A stretch of DNA of 64,000 nt. Origin: Klenkia marina (GTDB lineage Bacteria; Actinomycetota; Actinomycetes; Mycobacteriales; Geodermatophilaceae). The notes beneath the pieces are model-generated. The model did no database searches. It had not been told where the DNA came from and was given only the letters and a program-made list of their open reading frames with translations. The translations under genes were made by a program, and so were the position numbers. Positions 25,315 to 34,083 of the stretch are shown here, piece by piece. The stretch is taken from the NCBI RefSeq assembly GCF_900101025.1, contig NZ_FMUH01000003.1, positions 310,001 through 374,000 of the forward strand, given 5' to 3'. Positions within the stretch are counted from its first letter, which is position 1. Every line of letters begins with the position of its first letter.

Positions 25315-25441
25315 GTCCGCCACGGTACGTGCCCCGTCGCCGCCGGCACCCCTCCTCGACCACCGGTGGGCGCTCGTCACTCCTGTCACAGACCCCCATC
25401 TGTGGGGGTCGGAGGAGCGGGAGGGGACACGGGGTGGGAAG

Positions 25442-25486
25442 TGGTGCCCAGTGGGGGCCGGTGGGTTAGTGTGGCGCTCGATGGGG
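25442..25486 (+). promoter_or_regulatory. mraZ promoter with MraZ-type operator array
   Basis: TGG starts at 25442, 25452, 25462, 25472 and 25482, exactly every 10 bp (TGGTG, TGGGG, TGGGT, TGGCG, TGGGG). E. coli MraZ binds TGGGN repeats spaced by 5 bases, i.e. the same 10-bp period. TAGTGT (25467-25472) inside the array is a good -10 box, so MraZ would repress its own promoter. Confidence 0.8.
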
Positions 25487-25548
25487 AGGCAGGGCCTGCA
25501 GGAGGACCTGCCGGGCCCACGGGAAGAGCGGGTGGGGGTGGTGGACCG

Positions 25549-25983
25549 GTGTTCCTCGGCAGCCACTCCCTGCGGCTCGACGAGAAGGGCCGCCTGGCCC
25601 TCCCCGTGCGCTTCCGCGAGCTCGCCTCGGGCGGCGTCGTGCTGACCAAGGGCCAGGAGCGCTGCGTCTACGGGCTCACCCACGAGCGCGTCGCCGAGGT
25701 CCAGCGGGCCCGCGCGGCCGCCATGGCCGCCGACACCTCCCGCGCCCGCGCCGTCAACCGGCTGGGCTTCGGCTCGATGGTCGAGCTCGAGCCCGACAAG
25801 GCCGGCCGCATCACGCTCCCCGCACAGCTGCGCGAGTACGCCGGCCTCGACCGCGACGTCGTCGTGGTCGGTGTCGACACCCGCTTCGAGATCTGGGACT
25901 CCGCCGCCTGGGACGCCTACGTCGCCGAGCAGGAGGCCGCCTACGCGGAGAGCGAGAGCGAGGGGATGCCAACCCTGTCCTGA
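25549..25983 (+). CDS. mraZ: Transcriptional regulator MraZ
   Basis: A 144-residue protein of two AbrB-like repeats: [19 protein letters not shown] (first D-x-K-G-R) and [20 protein letters not shown] (second D-x-x-G-R). Octameric rings of MraZ bind TGGG repeats and repress the dcw operon; RsmH counters it in E. coli. GTG 25549 gives the standard MFLGS start. The promoter 25467-25472 and a five-unit operator array lie upstream, leaving a leader of about 70 bases. It is separated from rsmH by 527 bp, unlike the tight mraZ-rsmH spacing in many bacteria. Confidence 0.95.
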   Translation: MFLGSHSLRLDEKGRLALPVRFRELASGGVVLTKGQERCVYGLTHERVAEVQRARAAAMAADTSRARAVNRLGFGSMVELEPDKAGRITLPAQLREYAGLDRDVVVVGVDTRFEIWDSAAWDAYVAEQEAAYAESESEGMPTLS

Positions 25984-26083
25984 GGCCCGGGTGCGACCCC
26001 GGGGCCCCACCGGGCCCCACCCCGCCCACCACGCCCCACTCCGACCCCCCACCCGAGCACCACCGACGCACCACCGCCCCAGC

Positions 26084-26274
26084 CCGAGCCCACTTCCCCG
26101 GGGCTCGGACCCGGACCCCCAGCCGACTTCCCCGCGGCTGGACCCCGGTCGGGGTGACCGCACCGCCCAGCACCGCCCAGCACCGCCCAGCACCGCCCAG
26201 CACGACCTGCTCCCTGACCCGAGCAGCAGCCGCACCCGTGCGGGGCCCAGGCCGGCGAACTTCCCCGTCGCCGG
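26084..26274 (+). ncRNA. Three mraW-type RNA hairpins
   Basis: Three hairpins: stem 26084-26091/26101-26108 (8 bp), stem 26119-26125/26135-26141 (7 bp) and stem 26252-26258/26268-26274 (7 bp). The stem sequences differ completely (CCGAGCCC, CCAGCCG, CCGGCGA) yet pair perfectly, while all three 9-base loops are ACTTCCCCG. The location, upstream of rsmH (mraW) in an actinobacterium, and the CUUCCCC loop fit the mraW RNA motif known from comparative genomics. The ligand or binding protein is unknown to me. Confidence 0.8.
26161..26200 (-). repeat. Four 10-bp repeats, MraZ-like operator on minus strand
   Basis: CACCGCCCAG occurs four times in a row. On the minus strand this reads TGGGCGGTGC repeated, i.e. 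TGGGN at exactly 10-bp period, as in the mraZ promoter array, between RNA hairpins two and three. A second MraZ site is the attractive reading; a simple slippage repeat is the alternative. Confidence 0.65.
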
Positions 26275-26510
26275 ACGGGCCCCGCGGTGGGTGCCGGAGC
26301 ACCGCCCCCCCGATCACCAGGACCCGGGCCGGACCCGGCTCGACGTCGTCCCACCAGCACCACTCGTCACACCCGCACCGCGACCGGACCCCACGGTTCC
26401 GATCCAGCACCACCGAGTGGAGAACGGCCGGCAGCGGCCGAGAACACCACCGCACGACGTCCCACGGCCGGGACGACGCCCCGCAGCACGGACCGCACGA
26501 GGAGGCAGCG

Positions 26511-27494
26511 ATGAGCGAGGACGCCGCACAGGCGCCGCCGGCGCTGCACGTCCCCGTCCTGCTGGACCGGGTGACCGAGTTGCTCGGCCCCGCCTGCGCC
26601 GTCGACGGCGCGGTGCTGGTCGACTGCACCCTCGGCCTGGCCGGCCACTCGCTGGCCCTGCTCGACGCCCACCCCGGCCTGCGGCTCGTGGGCCTGGACC
26701 GCGACCCCGACGCCCGCGCCGAGGCCACCCGCCGCATCGCCGCCGCGGGCCACGCCGACCGCGCCACCGTCGTCCCCGCCGTGTTCGACGAGCTGCCCGA
26801 GGTGCTCGACGACCTCGGTCTCGACGAGGTGCACGCGGTGCTCGCCGACCTCGGCGTCTCCTCCCTGCAGCTGGACCGCCCCGACCGCGGCTTCAGCTAC
26901 GCCCACGACGCCCCGCTGGACATGCGCATGGACCCCAGCGGCCCGCGCACCGCCGCCGACGTGGTCAACACCTACTCCCGCGGCGAGCTCACCCGCGTGC
27001 TCAAGGTCTACGGCGAGGAGCGCTTCGCCGGTCGCATCGCCGCCGCCATCGAGCGCGAACGTGCCCGCGAGCCCTTCACGACCACCGCGCGGCTGGCCGA
27101 GCTCGTCCGCGACGCCATCCCCGCCGCCACCCGCCGCACCGGTGGGCACCCCGCCAAGCGCTCGTTCCAGGCACTGCGCATCGAGGTCAACGACGAGCTC
27201 GGCGTGCTCACCCGGCTGATCCCCGCCGCGCTCGACGCCCTCGCGGTGGGTGGGCGCATCGCCGTCATCACCTTCCACTCCTTGGAGGACCGGATCGTGA
27301 AGCAGGCCCTGGCGCTCGGCGCCACCGACACCACCCCGCCCGGCATGCCGCAGCCGCTGCCCGAGCACGCCCCCGTGCTTCGGCTGCTGACCCGCGGCGG
27401 CGAGGGCCCCGCCGACACCGAGACCGAGGCCAACCCGCGGGCCGCGTCGGCCCGGGTGCGGGCCGCGGAGCGCATCCGGAGGGCCCGCTCGTGA
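26511..27494 (+). CDS. rsmH: 16S rRNA (cytosine1402-N4)-methyltransferase
   Basis: A 327-residue SAM-dependent rRNA methyltransferase (MraW). [30 protein letters not shown] and VGLDRDPDA build the SAM site; [20 protein letters not shown] and [19 protein letters not shown] are family signatures. It methylates N4 of C1402 in the P site of 16S rRNA. ATG 26511 has GGAGG 5 bases upstream. It is the first gene after the structured leader and overlaps ftsL by 4 bases (GTGA at 27491). Confidence 0.96.
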   Translation: MSEDAAQAPPALHVPVLLDRVTELLGPACAVDGAVLVDCTLGLAGHSLALLDAHPGLRLVGLDRDPDARAEATRRIAAAGHADRATVVPAVFDELPEVLDDLGLDEVHAVLADLGVSSLQLDRPDRGFSYAHDAPLDMRMDPSGPRTAADVVNTYSRGELTRVLKVYGEERFAGRIAAAIERERAREPFTTTARLAELVRDAIPAATRRTGGHPAKRSFQALRIEVNDELGVLTRLIPAALDALAVGGRIAVITFHSLEDRIVKQALALGATDTTPPGMPQPLPEHAPVLRLLTRGGEGPADTETEANPRAASARVRAAERIRRARS

Positions 27495-28192
27495 GCGCGA
27501 CCGCCCGGGTGCACACCGGGTCGCTGCGCGCCCGCGGCTCCGCCACCGCCCGCACGTCGACCGCCCGCACGTCGAGCGCCCGCACGTCGAGCGCCCGCAC
27601 CTCGAGCGCACGGACGTCGGGTGCCCGCACCTCGAGCCCGCGCACCTCGCCCACCCGCCGCACCGGCCCGGTCCACGTCCGTCCCCAGCTGCGCCTGGTC
27701 ACCGCGCCGGTCGGCACCCCCGCCCGCCAGCGCAGGGTCGCCGCCGCGCGTCCCCGTCGCGCGCCGTTCGTCGTCCTGCTCGTCACGCTCATCGCGGCCA
27801 CGGCCCTCGGGCTGCTGGCGCTGAACACGGCCATCGCGGTCGACTCGCTGCGGGCCAGCCAGCAGCGCACGGCGAACCAGGAGCTCGCCCGCGACGTCGA
27901 GCGCCTGCAGCAGCAGGTGACGCAGGGCCGCACCCCGGCCGAGCTGGCCGCTGCCGCCGCCGCCGCGGGCCTGGTCCCGGCCGGCACCGCCGGTCACCTC
28001 GTGCTCGGCCCCGACGGCACCTCCGTGGTCCGGGGCGCACCGGTGCCCGCGGCCGTCCCGGAGGCCGCGCAGCCCGCCCTCCCGGCGGCGCCCCCCGCCG
28101 AGCAGCCGACCACGCAGCAGCCGACCACCGAGCAGCCCACCACCGAGCAGCCGGCCACCACCGATCCGACCACCCCGACGGCAGGAGGCTGA
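27491..28192 (+). CDS. ftsL: FtsL-like division protein
   Basis: A 233-residue bitopic protein. Residues 20-55 contain about seven ART-S-(S/T)-type pentapeptide repeats (15-bp DNA units from about 27545), then a basic stretch, one membrane segment ([20 protein letters not shown]), a coiled coil ([20 protein letters not shown]) and a Pro/Thr/Gln-rich tail. Membrane topology, the coiled coil and position between rsmH and ftsI identify FtsL, which joins FtsQ and FtsB to activate FtsWI; the sequence itself is poorly conserved. The repeats make it longer than the 100-residue E. coli protein, as in other actinobacteria. Confidence 0.85.
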   Translation: MSATARVHTGSLRARGSATARTSTARTSSARTSSARTSSARTSGARTSSPRTSPTRRTGPVHVRPQLRLVTAPVGTPARQRRVAAARPRRAPFVVLLVTLIAATALGLLALNTAIAVDSLRASQQRTANQELARDVERLQQQVTQGRTPAELAAAAAAAGLVPAGTAGHLVLGPDGTSVVRGAPVPAAVPEAAQPALPAAPPAEQPTTQQPTTEQPTTEQPATTDPTTPTAGG

Positions 28193-28193
28193 C

Positions 28194-30092
28194 ATGCCGC
28201 AGCGACCGGCCGACCCGAGCCGCCGCCCGGGCCGCGGCAGCACCACCCGGGGCAGCTCCACCCGGGGCAGCACGGCCCGGGGCGGCGCACCCCGGCGCAC
28301 GTCGTCCCACGACGTGCTGCGGCCCCGCCGCGAGCCCGGTACCCGCCGCACCCGCGGCCTGCCCACCGCCGTGCGGGCGCGCCGCAACAAGTGGGGCTTC
28401 ACGGTGCTCGTGGTGCTGCTGGTCGCCGTGGTCACCAAGCTCGTCGTGCTGCAGGGCTTCGACGGCGCCGCCTACGCCCAGGCCGCCGAGACCGACCGCA
28501 TGCGCGTGTACGACATCTCCGCCATCCGCGGCGCCGTGCTCGACCGCGACGGCAACCCGCTGGCCTACACCGTCGAGGCCTCGATGGTCACCGCGGACCC
28601 GAGCGTCGTCGAGGACCCCCAGCGCACCGCGCTGGCGCTGACCACGCTGCTGGACGTGCCGGTGGACGAGCTGGTGGAGAAGCTGTCCGGCGACGGCAAG
28701 TACGCGCTGCTCGCCCGGCAGGTGGACACCGCCACCAGCGACCAGATCACCGACCTCGCGCTGCCGGGCATCGTGCTGCAGGACGACCCTGTGCGGCTGT
28801 ACCCGGCCGGCGTCGTCGGCGGGCAGGTCGTGGGCTTCACCGGCCGCGACGGCGACGGCCTGGCCGGGATCGAGCAGCGCTACGACGACGTGCTGTCGGG
28901 CACCGACGGCGAGCGGCGGGTCGAGGTGGGCGCCGGGGGCATCCCGATCCCCTCGGGCATCGACGCCTCGACGCCGGCCGTGGACGGCTCCGACGTCACG
29001 CTGACCATCGACGAGGACCTGCAGTACACGGTGCAGCAGCGGCTGGCGGAGGAGTGCAGCAACGGCCAGACCACGCGCGGCTCGGCCGTCGTCCAGGAGG
29101 TCGCCACCGGGCGGATCGTGGCCATGGCCACCTGCCCCGGCTACGACCCGTCGCAGGCCGGCAGCACCGATCCGGACCTGCTGGGCAACCCGGCGATCTC
29201 CGACGTGTTCGAGCCCGGCTCGGTCATGAAGGCGGTCACCCTGTCCGCGGCCATCGAGGACGGCTACGCCACCCCCGACACCGTGCTGAGCGTCAACGGC
29301 CACATCCAGGCCGGGGACAAGGTGGTCACCGACGCCCACGACCACGCCCCGATCGACTGGACGGTCACCGGCATCCTGGCCAAGTCCAGCAACGTCGGCA
29401 CGATCATGCTGGCCCGTCAGGTCGGCGACGCCCGGCTCGAGGAGTACATGCGGGCCTTCGGCCTGGGCTCGACCACCGGCATCGAGCTGCCCGGCGAGAG
29501 CGCCGGCATCCTGCAGGACTCCGCCGACTGGACGGCGTCGCGGGCGGCCAACGTGCCGATCGGGCAGGGCGTCTCGGTGACCGCGCTGCAGATGGCGTCG
29601 GTGTACCAGACCATCGCCAACGGCGGGGTGCGCATCCCGCCGCGCATCGTCGAGTCCACGACCGCCCCCGACGGCACCGTCACCCCCGAGGCGCAGCCCG
29701 GCGGCACCCGGGTGATCAGCGAGTCCACCGCGGAGCAGATGGCCTACATGCTCGAGGCGGTCGTGGGGCCCGGCGGCACCGCGCCCAAGGGCGAGGTCGA
29801 CGGCTTCCGGGTGGCCGGCAAGACCGGCACCGCGCAGCGGGCCAACCCCGAGTGCGGCTGCTACGACGGCGGTGGCTACTTCACCACCTTCGTCGGGTTC
29901 GCCCCGGCCGATGCACCGCAGTACGTGATCGCCGTCGACCTCGAGCGCCCCAACTCCGACGCCGAGGGCGGCCAGGTGGCCGCGCCGGTCTTCGCCGACC
30001 TCATGCAGTACGTGCTGACCGCCAACGACGTGGTGCCCTCGGGCACGCCGCGCCCGGACTTCCAGCTCACCGGCACCGAACCGACCAACTGA
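28194..30092 (+). CDS. ftsI: Septal penicillin-binding protein FtsI (PBP3)
   Basis: A 632-residue class B PBP. An Arg/Ser-rich cytoplasmic tail precedes one membrane segment (GFTVLVVLLVAVVTKLVVL), the dimerisation domain and the transpeptidase domain with S343-x-x-K346 (EPGSVMKAV), S398-S-N400 (AKSSNVGT) and K543-T-G-T (AGKTGTAQ). All catalytic motifs are complete; no PASTA domains follow. It crosslinks septal peptidoglycan with FtsW. ATG 28194 has AGGAGG upstream and lies 1 base after the ftsL stop. Beta-lactams would target Ser343. Confidence 0.95.
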   Translation: MPQRPADPSRRPGRGSTTRGSSTRGSTARGGAPRRTSSHDVLRPRREPGTRRTRGLPTAVRARRNKWGFTVLVVLLVAVVTKLVVLQGFDGAAYAQAAETDRMRVYDISAIRGAVLDRDGNPLAYTVEASMVTADPSVVEDPQRTALALTTLLDVPVDELVEKLSGDGKYALLARQVDTATSDQITDLALPGIVLQDDPVRLYPAGVVGGQVVGFTGRDGDGLAGIEQRYDDVLSGTDGERRVEVGAGGIPIPSGIDASTPAVDGSDVTLTIDEDLQYTVQQRLAEECSNGQTTRGSAVVQEVATGRIVAMATCPGYDPSQAGSTDPDLLGNPAISDVFEPGSVMKAVTLSAAIEDGYATPDTVLSVNGHIQAGDKVVTDAHDHAPIDWTVTGILAKSSNVGTIMLARQVGDARLEEYMRAFGLGSTTGIELPGESAGILQDSADWTASRAANVPIGQGVSVTALQMASVYQTIANGGVRIPPRIVESTTAPDGTVTPEAQPGGTRVISESTAEQMAYMLEAVVGPGGTAPKGEVDGFRVAGKTGTAQRANPECGCYDGGGYFTTFVGFAPADAPQYVIAVDLERPNSDAEGGQVAAPVFADLMQYVLTANDVVPSGTPRPDFQLTGTEPTN

Positions 30093-30135
30093 TCGCCGGC
30101 CCGGGTCGATGGCCGGCCCGGGCTCGGCCCGCCGG

Positions 30136-30141
30136 TAGATT
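30136..30141 (+). promoter_or_regulatory. -10 box of a leaderless murE promoter
   Basis: TAGATT 8 bases before GTG 30150, in the 57-bp gap between ftsI and murE, with no Shine-Dalgarno sequence near the GTG. It suggests an internal promoter for the mur genes. Confidence 0.55.
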
Positions 30142-30149
30142 GGACCGAC

Positions 30150-31640
30150 GTGAGCACCGCCCTGTCCGAGCTGGCCGACCTGGTCGATGCCGCTGTCCAG
30201 GGAGACCCGTCGGTGTCGGTGTCCGGCGTGGGCCTGGCGTCCGACCGGGTGGTCCCGGGCCACCTGTTCGCCGCCCTGCCCGGCGCGAAGGCGCACGGCA
30301 TCCGGTTCCTGGCCCAGGCCCGCGAGCGCGGTGCGGTCGCCGTCCTCACCGACCCGGCCGGGGCCGCGCAGGTCGACGACCCCGCCCTCCCCGTGCTGGT
30401 GCACGACGACCCCCGGGCCGTGCTCGGCGAGGTCGCCGCCCACGTGCACGGCCGCCCGGCCGATGCCCTGGCCGTCATCGGCATCACCGGCACCAACGGC
30501 AAGACCACCACCGCCTACCTCGTCGAGGCCGGCCTCGCCGCGGCCGGCTGGTCCAGCGGGCTCATCGGCACCGTGCAGATCCGCACCCGCGGCACCGGCC
30601 CCGACGGCGAGCCCGTCGTCACCGAGCTGTCCAGCGTGCGCACCACGCCCGAGGCCCCCGACCTGCACGCCATGCTCGCCGGCATGCGCGACGCGGGGGT
30701 ACGCGCGGTGGTCATGGAGGTCTCCAGCCACGCCTTGGTGCTCGGCCGGGTCGGCGGCGTGCGCTTCGCCGCGGCGGGCTTCACCAACTTCTCCCGCGAC
30801 CACCTCGACTTCCACGGCGACGAGGAGGGCTACTTCGCCGCCAAGGCCCTGCTCTTCGACGGGCGCGCGGCGGTCGAGGTCGTCGACGTCGACGACGCCC
30901 ACGCCCGGCGGCTGCTGCACGAGGGCACGGTGACCGTGTCGGGGCGGGGGAGCGAGGCGGCCTGGCGGGCCACCGACGTCACCACGAGCCAGGACGGCGG
31001 CTCCGCCTTCACGCTGCACACCCCCGACGGCGCCCAGCACCCGGCCACGCTGCGGCTACCCGGTGCCTTCAACGTCGCCAACGCGGTCATGGCCCTCGCC
31101 CTGCTCGACGCGGTCGGCGTGCCGGTCGACACCGCGCTGGCCGGGATCGCGCAGACCGTCGTCCCCGGACGCATGGAGCCCGTCGACGCCGGTCAGCCGT
31201 TCGTCGCCGTCGTCGACTACGCGCACACCCCCGACGCCGTCGCCACCGCCCTGGCGGCGCTGCGCACCAGCACCACCGGCCGGCTGATCACCGTGCTCGG
31301 CTGCGGCGGTGACCGCGACCCCGGCAAGCGGTCCGGCATGGGCGCCGCGGCCGCGGAGGGCAGCGATCTGCTCGTGGTCACCGACGACAACCCACGCTCG
31401 GAGGACCCGGCCACCGTCCGGGCCGCGATGCTGGCCGGGGTCCCCGCCGACACGACCTGCGAGGTGCGCGAGATCGGCGACCGGCGCGCCGCGATCGAGG
31501 CGGCGGTGCAGGCGGCCCGCCCGGGTGACACGCTGCTCCTGGCCGGCAAGGGCCACGAGAGCGGCCAGGAGGTCGCCGGCATGGTGACCCCCTTCGACGA
31601 CCGGGTGGAACTCCGACGAGCACTGGAGGCACGGGCGTGA
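30150..31640 (+). CDS. murE: UDP-MurNAc-L-Ala-D-Glu:meso-diaminopimelate ligase
   Basis: A 496-residue Mur ligase. ALAVIGITGTNGKTTTAYLV is the ATP site, VVMEVSSHALVLGRV and FTNFSRDHLDFHG the central domain, and VVTDDNPRSEDP the DNPR motif that selects meso-diaminopimelate over lysine. It adds the third stem residue to UDP-MurNAc-Ala-Glu with ATP in the cytoplasm. GTG 30150 follows TAGATT by 8 bases, so part of its transcripts may be leaderless. It overlaps murF (GTGA at 31637). Confidence 0.96.
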   Translation: MSTALSELADLVDAAVQGDPSVSVSGVGLASDRVVPGHLFAALPGAKAHGIRFLAQARERGAVAVLTDPAGAAQVDDPALPVLVHDDPRAVLGEVAAHVHGRPADALAVIGITGTNGKTTTAYLVEAGLAAAGWSSGLIGTVQIRTRGTGPDGEPVVTELSSVRTTPEAPDLHAMLAGMRDAGVRAVVMEVSSHALVLGRVGGVRFAAAGFTNFSRDHLDFHGDEEGYFAAKALLFDGRAAVEVVDVDDAHARRLLHEGTVTVSGRGSEAAWRATDVTTSQDGGSAFTLHTPDGAQHPATLRLPGAFNVANAVMALALLDAVGVPVDTALAGIAQTVVPGRMEPVDAGQPFVAVVDYAHTPDAVATALAALRTSTTGRLITVLGCGGDRDPGKRSGMGAAAAEGSDLLVVTDDNPRSEDPATVRAAMLAGVPADTTCEVREIGDRRAAIEAAVQAARPGDTLLLAGKGHESGQEVAGMVTPFDDRVELRRALEARA

Positions 31641-33010
31641 TCGCACTGGGCCTCACCGAGGTCGCCGAGGCCGTCGGCGGGCAGCTCACCGGCCCCGACG
31701 CCACGGTCACCGGGAAGGTGACCGTCGACTCCCGCACGGTCGACGCCGGCGACCTCTACGTCGCCCTGCCCGGCGAGCGCGTCGACGGGCACGACTTCAT
31801 CGCCGCCGCGACCGCCGCCGGCGCGATCGGGGCGATCAGCACCCGCCCGCACGTGGGCGCGTCCGTCGTGGTCGTCGCCGACCCCGTCGAGGCGCTGGGT
31901 CGGTTGGCCCACGCCGTGCACGAGCGGCTGCCCGACCTGGTCACCGTCGGCATCACCGGCTCGTCGGGCAAGACCTCCACGAAGGACCTCCTCGGCCAGG
32001 TGCTGGGCACCGCCGGTGCCACGGTCAGCCCGCCCGGGTCGTTCAACAACGACATCGGCCTCCCGCTGACCGTGCTCTCCGCCGGCGAGAGCACCCGCTT
32101 CCTCGTGCTCGAGATGGGCGCCCGCGGCATCGGGCACATCGCCCGGCTGTGCGGGGTGGCCCGGCCCGAGGTCGGCGTCGTGCTCAACGTCGGCTCGGCG
32201 CACCTGGGCGAGTTCGGCAGCGCCGACGCCATCGCCACCGCCAAGGGCGAGCTCGCCGAGGCAGCCGTGCGCACCGCCGTCCTCAACGCCGACGACCCCC
32301 GGGTGCGCGGCATGGCCGACCGGGCCACCGCCGCCGTCCTGCTCACCGGCACCGCCCCCGACTCCGACGTCCGGGCCACCGACGTCGCCCTCGACGACGC
32401 CGCCCGGGCCTCGTTCACCCTGCACGCGCAGGGCGAGCAGCACCCGGTGCGGCTGCAGGTGGTCGGCGCCCACCAGGTCGCCAACGCCCTGTCGGCCGCC
32501 GGCGCCGCGCTCGCCGCCGGGCTCACCCCCGCGCAGGCGGCCGCCGGGCTGTCGGCCGCGGTGACCCAGAGCCGCTGGCGCATGGAGGTCACCCGCCGCC
32601 CCGACGGCGTCGTGGTGGTCAACGACGCCTACAACGCCAACCCCGAGTCCATGCGCGCCGCGCTGGCCGCCGTCCAGGGCATGACCGGGACACTCGGCAC
32701 GGCCGGCACCCGCCGGATCGCCGTCCTGGGCGCGATGGGGGAGCTCGGCACCGACGCCGAGTCCGAGCACGCCCGGCTGGGGGTCGACGCCGCCGCGGCG
32801 GTCGACCTGGTCGTGGCCGTGGGACCCGATGCCGCAGCCATCGCCGCGGCACGAGAGGAGTCGGTGCACGTGCCGGACCGGGCCGCCGCCCGCCAGCTGC
32901 TCGCGGAGGTGCTGCGCCCGGGCGACGTCGTCCTGGTCAAGGCCTCCCGCTCCTACGGGCTCGAGCTGCTGGCCGCCGACCTCCTCGCCGACGGCGGTGC
33001 CGCCGCGTGA
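31637..33010 (+). CDS. murF: UDP-MurNAc-tripeptide D-alanyl-D-alanine ligase
   Basis: A 457-residue Mur ligase with LVTVGITGSSGKTSTKDLLG as ATP site, LEMGARGIGHIARLC, and VVVNDAYNANPESMRAAL in the C-terminal domain, all MurF hallmarks. It joins D-Ala-D-Ala to the UDP-MurNAc-tripeptide; the ddl that supplies the dipeptide is not in this window. It overlaps murE and mraY by 4 bases at each end, ensuring matched synthesis. Confidence 0.95.
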   Translation: MIALGLTEVAEAVGGQLTGPDATVTGKVTVDSRTVDAGDLYVALPGERVDGHDFIAAATAAGAIGAISTRPHVGASVVVVADPVEALGRLAHAVHERLPDLVTVGITGSSGKTSTKDLLGQVLGTAGATVSPPGSFNNDIGLPLTVLSAGESTRFLVLEMGARGIGHIARLCGVARPEVGVVLNVGSAHLGEFGSADAIATAKGELAEAAVRTAVLNADDPRVRGMADRATAAVLLTGTAPDSDVRATDVALDDAARASFTLHAQGEQHPVRLQVVGAHQVANALSAAGAALAAGLTPAQAAAGLSAAVTQSRWRMEVTRRPDGVVVVNDAYNANPESMRAALAAVQGMTGTLGTAGTRRIAVLGAMGELGTDAESEHARLGVDAAAAVDLVVAVGPDAAAIAAAREESVHVPDRAAARQLLAEVLRPGDVVLVKASRSYGLELLAADLLADGGAAA

Positions 33011-34083
33011 AGTCGGTCCTCATCGCCGCCGCCGTCGGCCTGATCATCTCGATCCTGATGACCCCGGTGGCCATCAAGACCTTCCGCCGGCAGGGCTTCG
33101 GGCAGGAGATCCGCGACGATGGCCCCGAGAGCCACCTGTCCAAGAAGGGCACGCCCACCATGGGCGGCACGGTCATCGTGCTGGCCACCGTCGTCGGCTA
33201 CTTCGTGGCCCACCTCTTCCTCGTCGGCCAGAACGGCCGCGGCGTCACCAGCACCGGCCTGCTGCTGCTGTTCCTGCTGGTCGGGCTGGGCGTCGTCGGC
33301 TTCCTCGACGACTACCTCAAGATCCGGCACCGCCGCAGCCTCGGGCTGAACAAGACCGCCAAGCTGGTCGGCCAGACCGTGGTGGGCCTCGGGTTCGCGG
33401 TCATGGCCCTCATCGAGTTCGGCGGGCGCGCACCCGTTGCCTCCACCGCCATCTCCTTCGTCCGCGACATCGCCCCACTGACGCTGCCCGTCGTCCTGTT
33501 CCTGGTCTTCGCGCTGCTGTTCATCTCCGGGTTCTCCAACGCCGTCAACCTCACCGACGGCCTCGACGGCCTGGCCGCCGGCTGCTCGGCGATGGTGTTC
33601 GGCGCCTACGTGGTCATCTCGTTCTGGCAGTTCGGCCACGACTGCGGCACCGCCCTGGTCGAGGGCTGCTACACCGTGCGCGACCCGCTCGACGTCACCC
33701 TGGTCGCCGCCGCCGCGATGGGTGCCTGCCTGGGCTTCCTGTGGTGGAACACCTCGCCGGCCCGCATCTTCATGGGCGACACCGGCTCGCTGGCCCTCGG
33801 TGGTCTCATGGCCGGCATCGCCGTGGTCACCCGCACCGAGCTGCTGCTGGTCGTGCTCGGCGGCCTCTTCGTCGCCGTCACCCTCTCGGTCGCCATCCAG
33901 ATCGCCTTCTTCAAGGCCACCCGGCGCCGGGTGTTCCGCATGGCGCCCCTGCACCACCACTTCGAGCTCGCCGGCTGGGCCGAGAACACCGTCATCGTCC
34001 GGTTCTGGCTGGTCACCGGCATGGCGGTCGCCTTCGGCATCGGCGCGTTCTACGCCGACTGGCTCAGCCTCACCGGCCTGTGA
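33007..34083 (+). CDS. mraY: Phospho-MurNAc-pentapeptide transferase
   Basis: A 358-residue, about ten-helix membrane enzyme that moves phospho-MurNAc-pentapeptide from UDP to undecaprenyl phosphate, forming lipid I. PTMGGTVIVLATVVGYF, VGFLDDYLKIRHRRSLGLN (the catalytic Asp pair), ANLTDGLDGLA-type NAVNLTDGLDGLAAG, FMGDTGSLALGG and the APLHHHFELAGW histidine loop are all present. GTG 33007 overlaps murF, and the stop overlaps murD. Confidence 0.97.
   Translation: MKSVLIAAAVGLIISILMTPVAIKTFRRQGFGQEIRDDGPESHLSKKGTPTMGGTVIVLATVVGYFVAHLFLVGQNGRGVTSTGLLLLFLLVGLGVVGFLDDYLKIRHRRSLGLNKTAKLVGQTVVGLGFAVMALIEFGGRAPVASTAISFVRDIAPLTLPVVLFLVFALLFISGFSNAVNLTDGLDGLAAGCSAMVFGAYVVISFWQFGHDCGTALVEGCYTVRDPLDVTLVAAAAMGACLGFLWWNTSPARIFMGDTGSLALGGLMAGIAVVTRTELLLVVLGGLFVAVTLSVAIQIAFFKATRRRVFRMAPLHHHFELAGWAENTVIVRFWLVTGMAVAFGIGAFYADWLSLTGL

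Larger units (their letters stand above)
25984..26510 (+). other. 527-bp mraZ-rsmH intergenic leader region
   Basis: No gene fits here; the plus strand is very C-rich (few G, unlike coding DNA). It holds three hairpins with the shared loop ACTTCCCCG, a four-copy 10-bp tandem repeat (26161-26200), an inverted repeat CGGTC/GACCG (26146-26160), and just before rsmH a GGAGG ribosome binding site (26501-26505). A long structured leader for rsmH and the downstream operon is the best reading. Confidence 0.75.
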
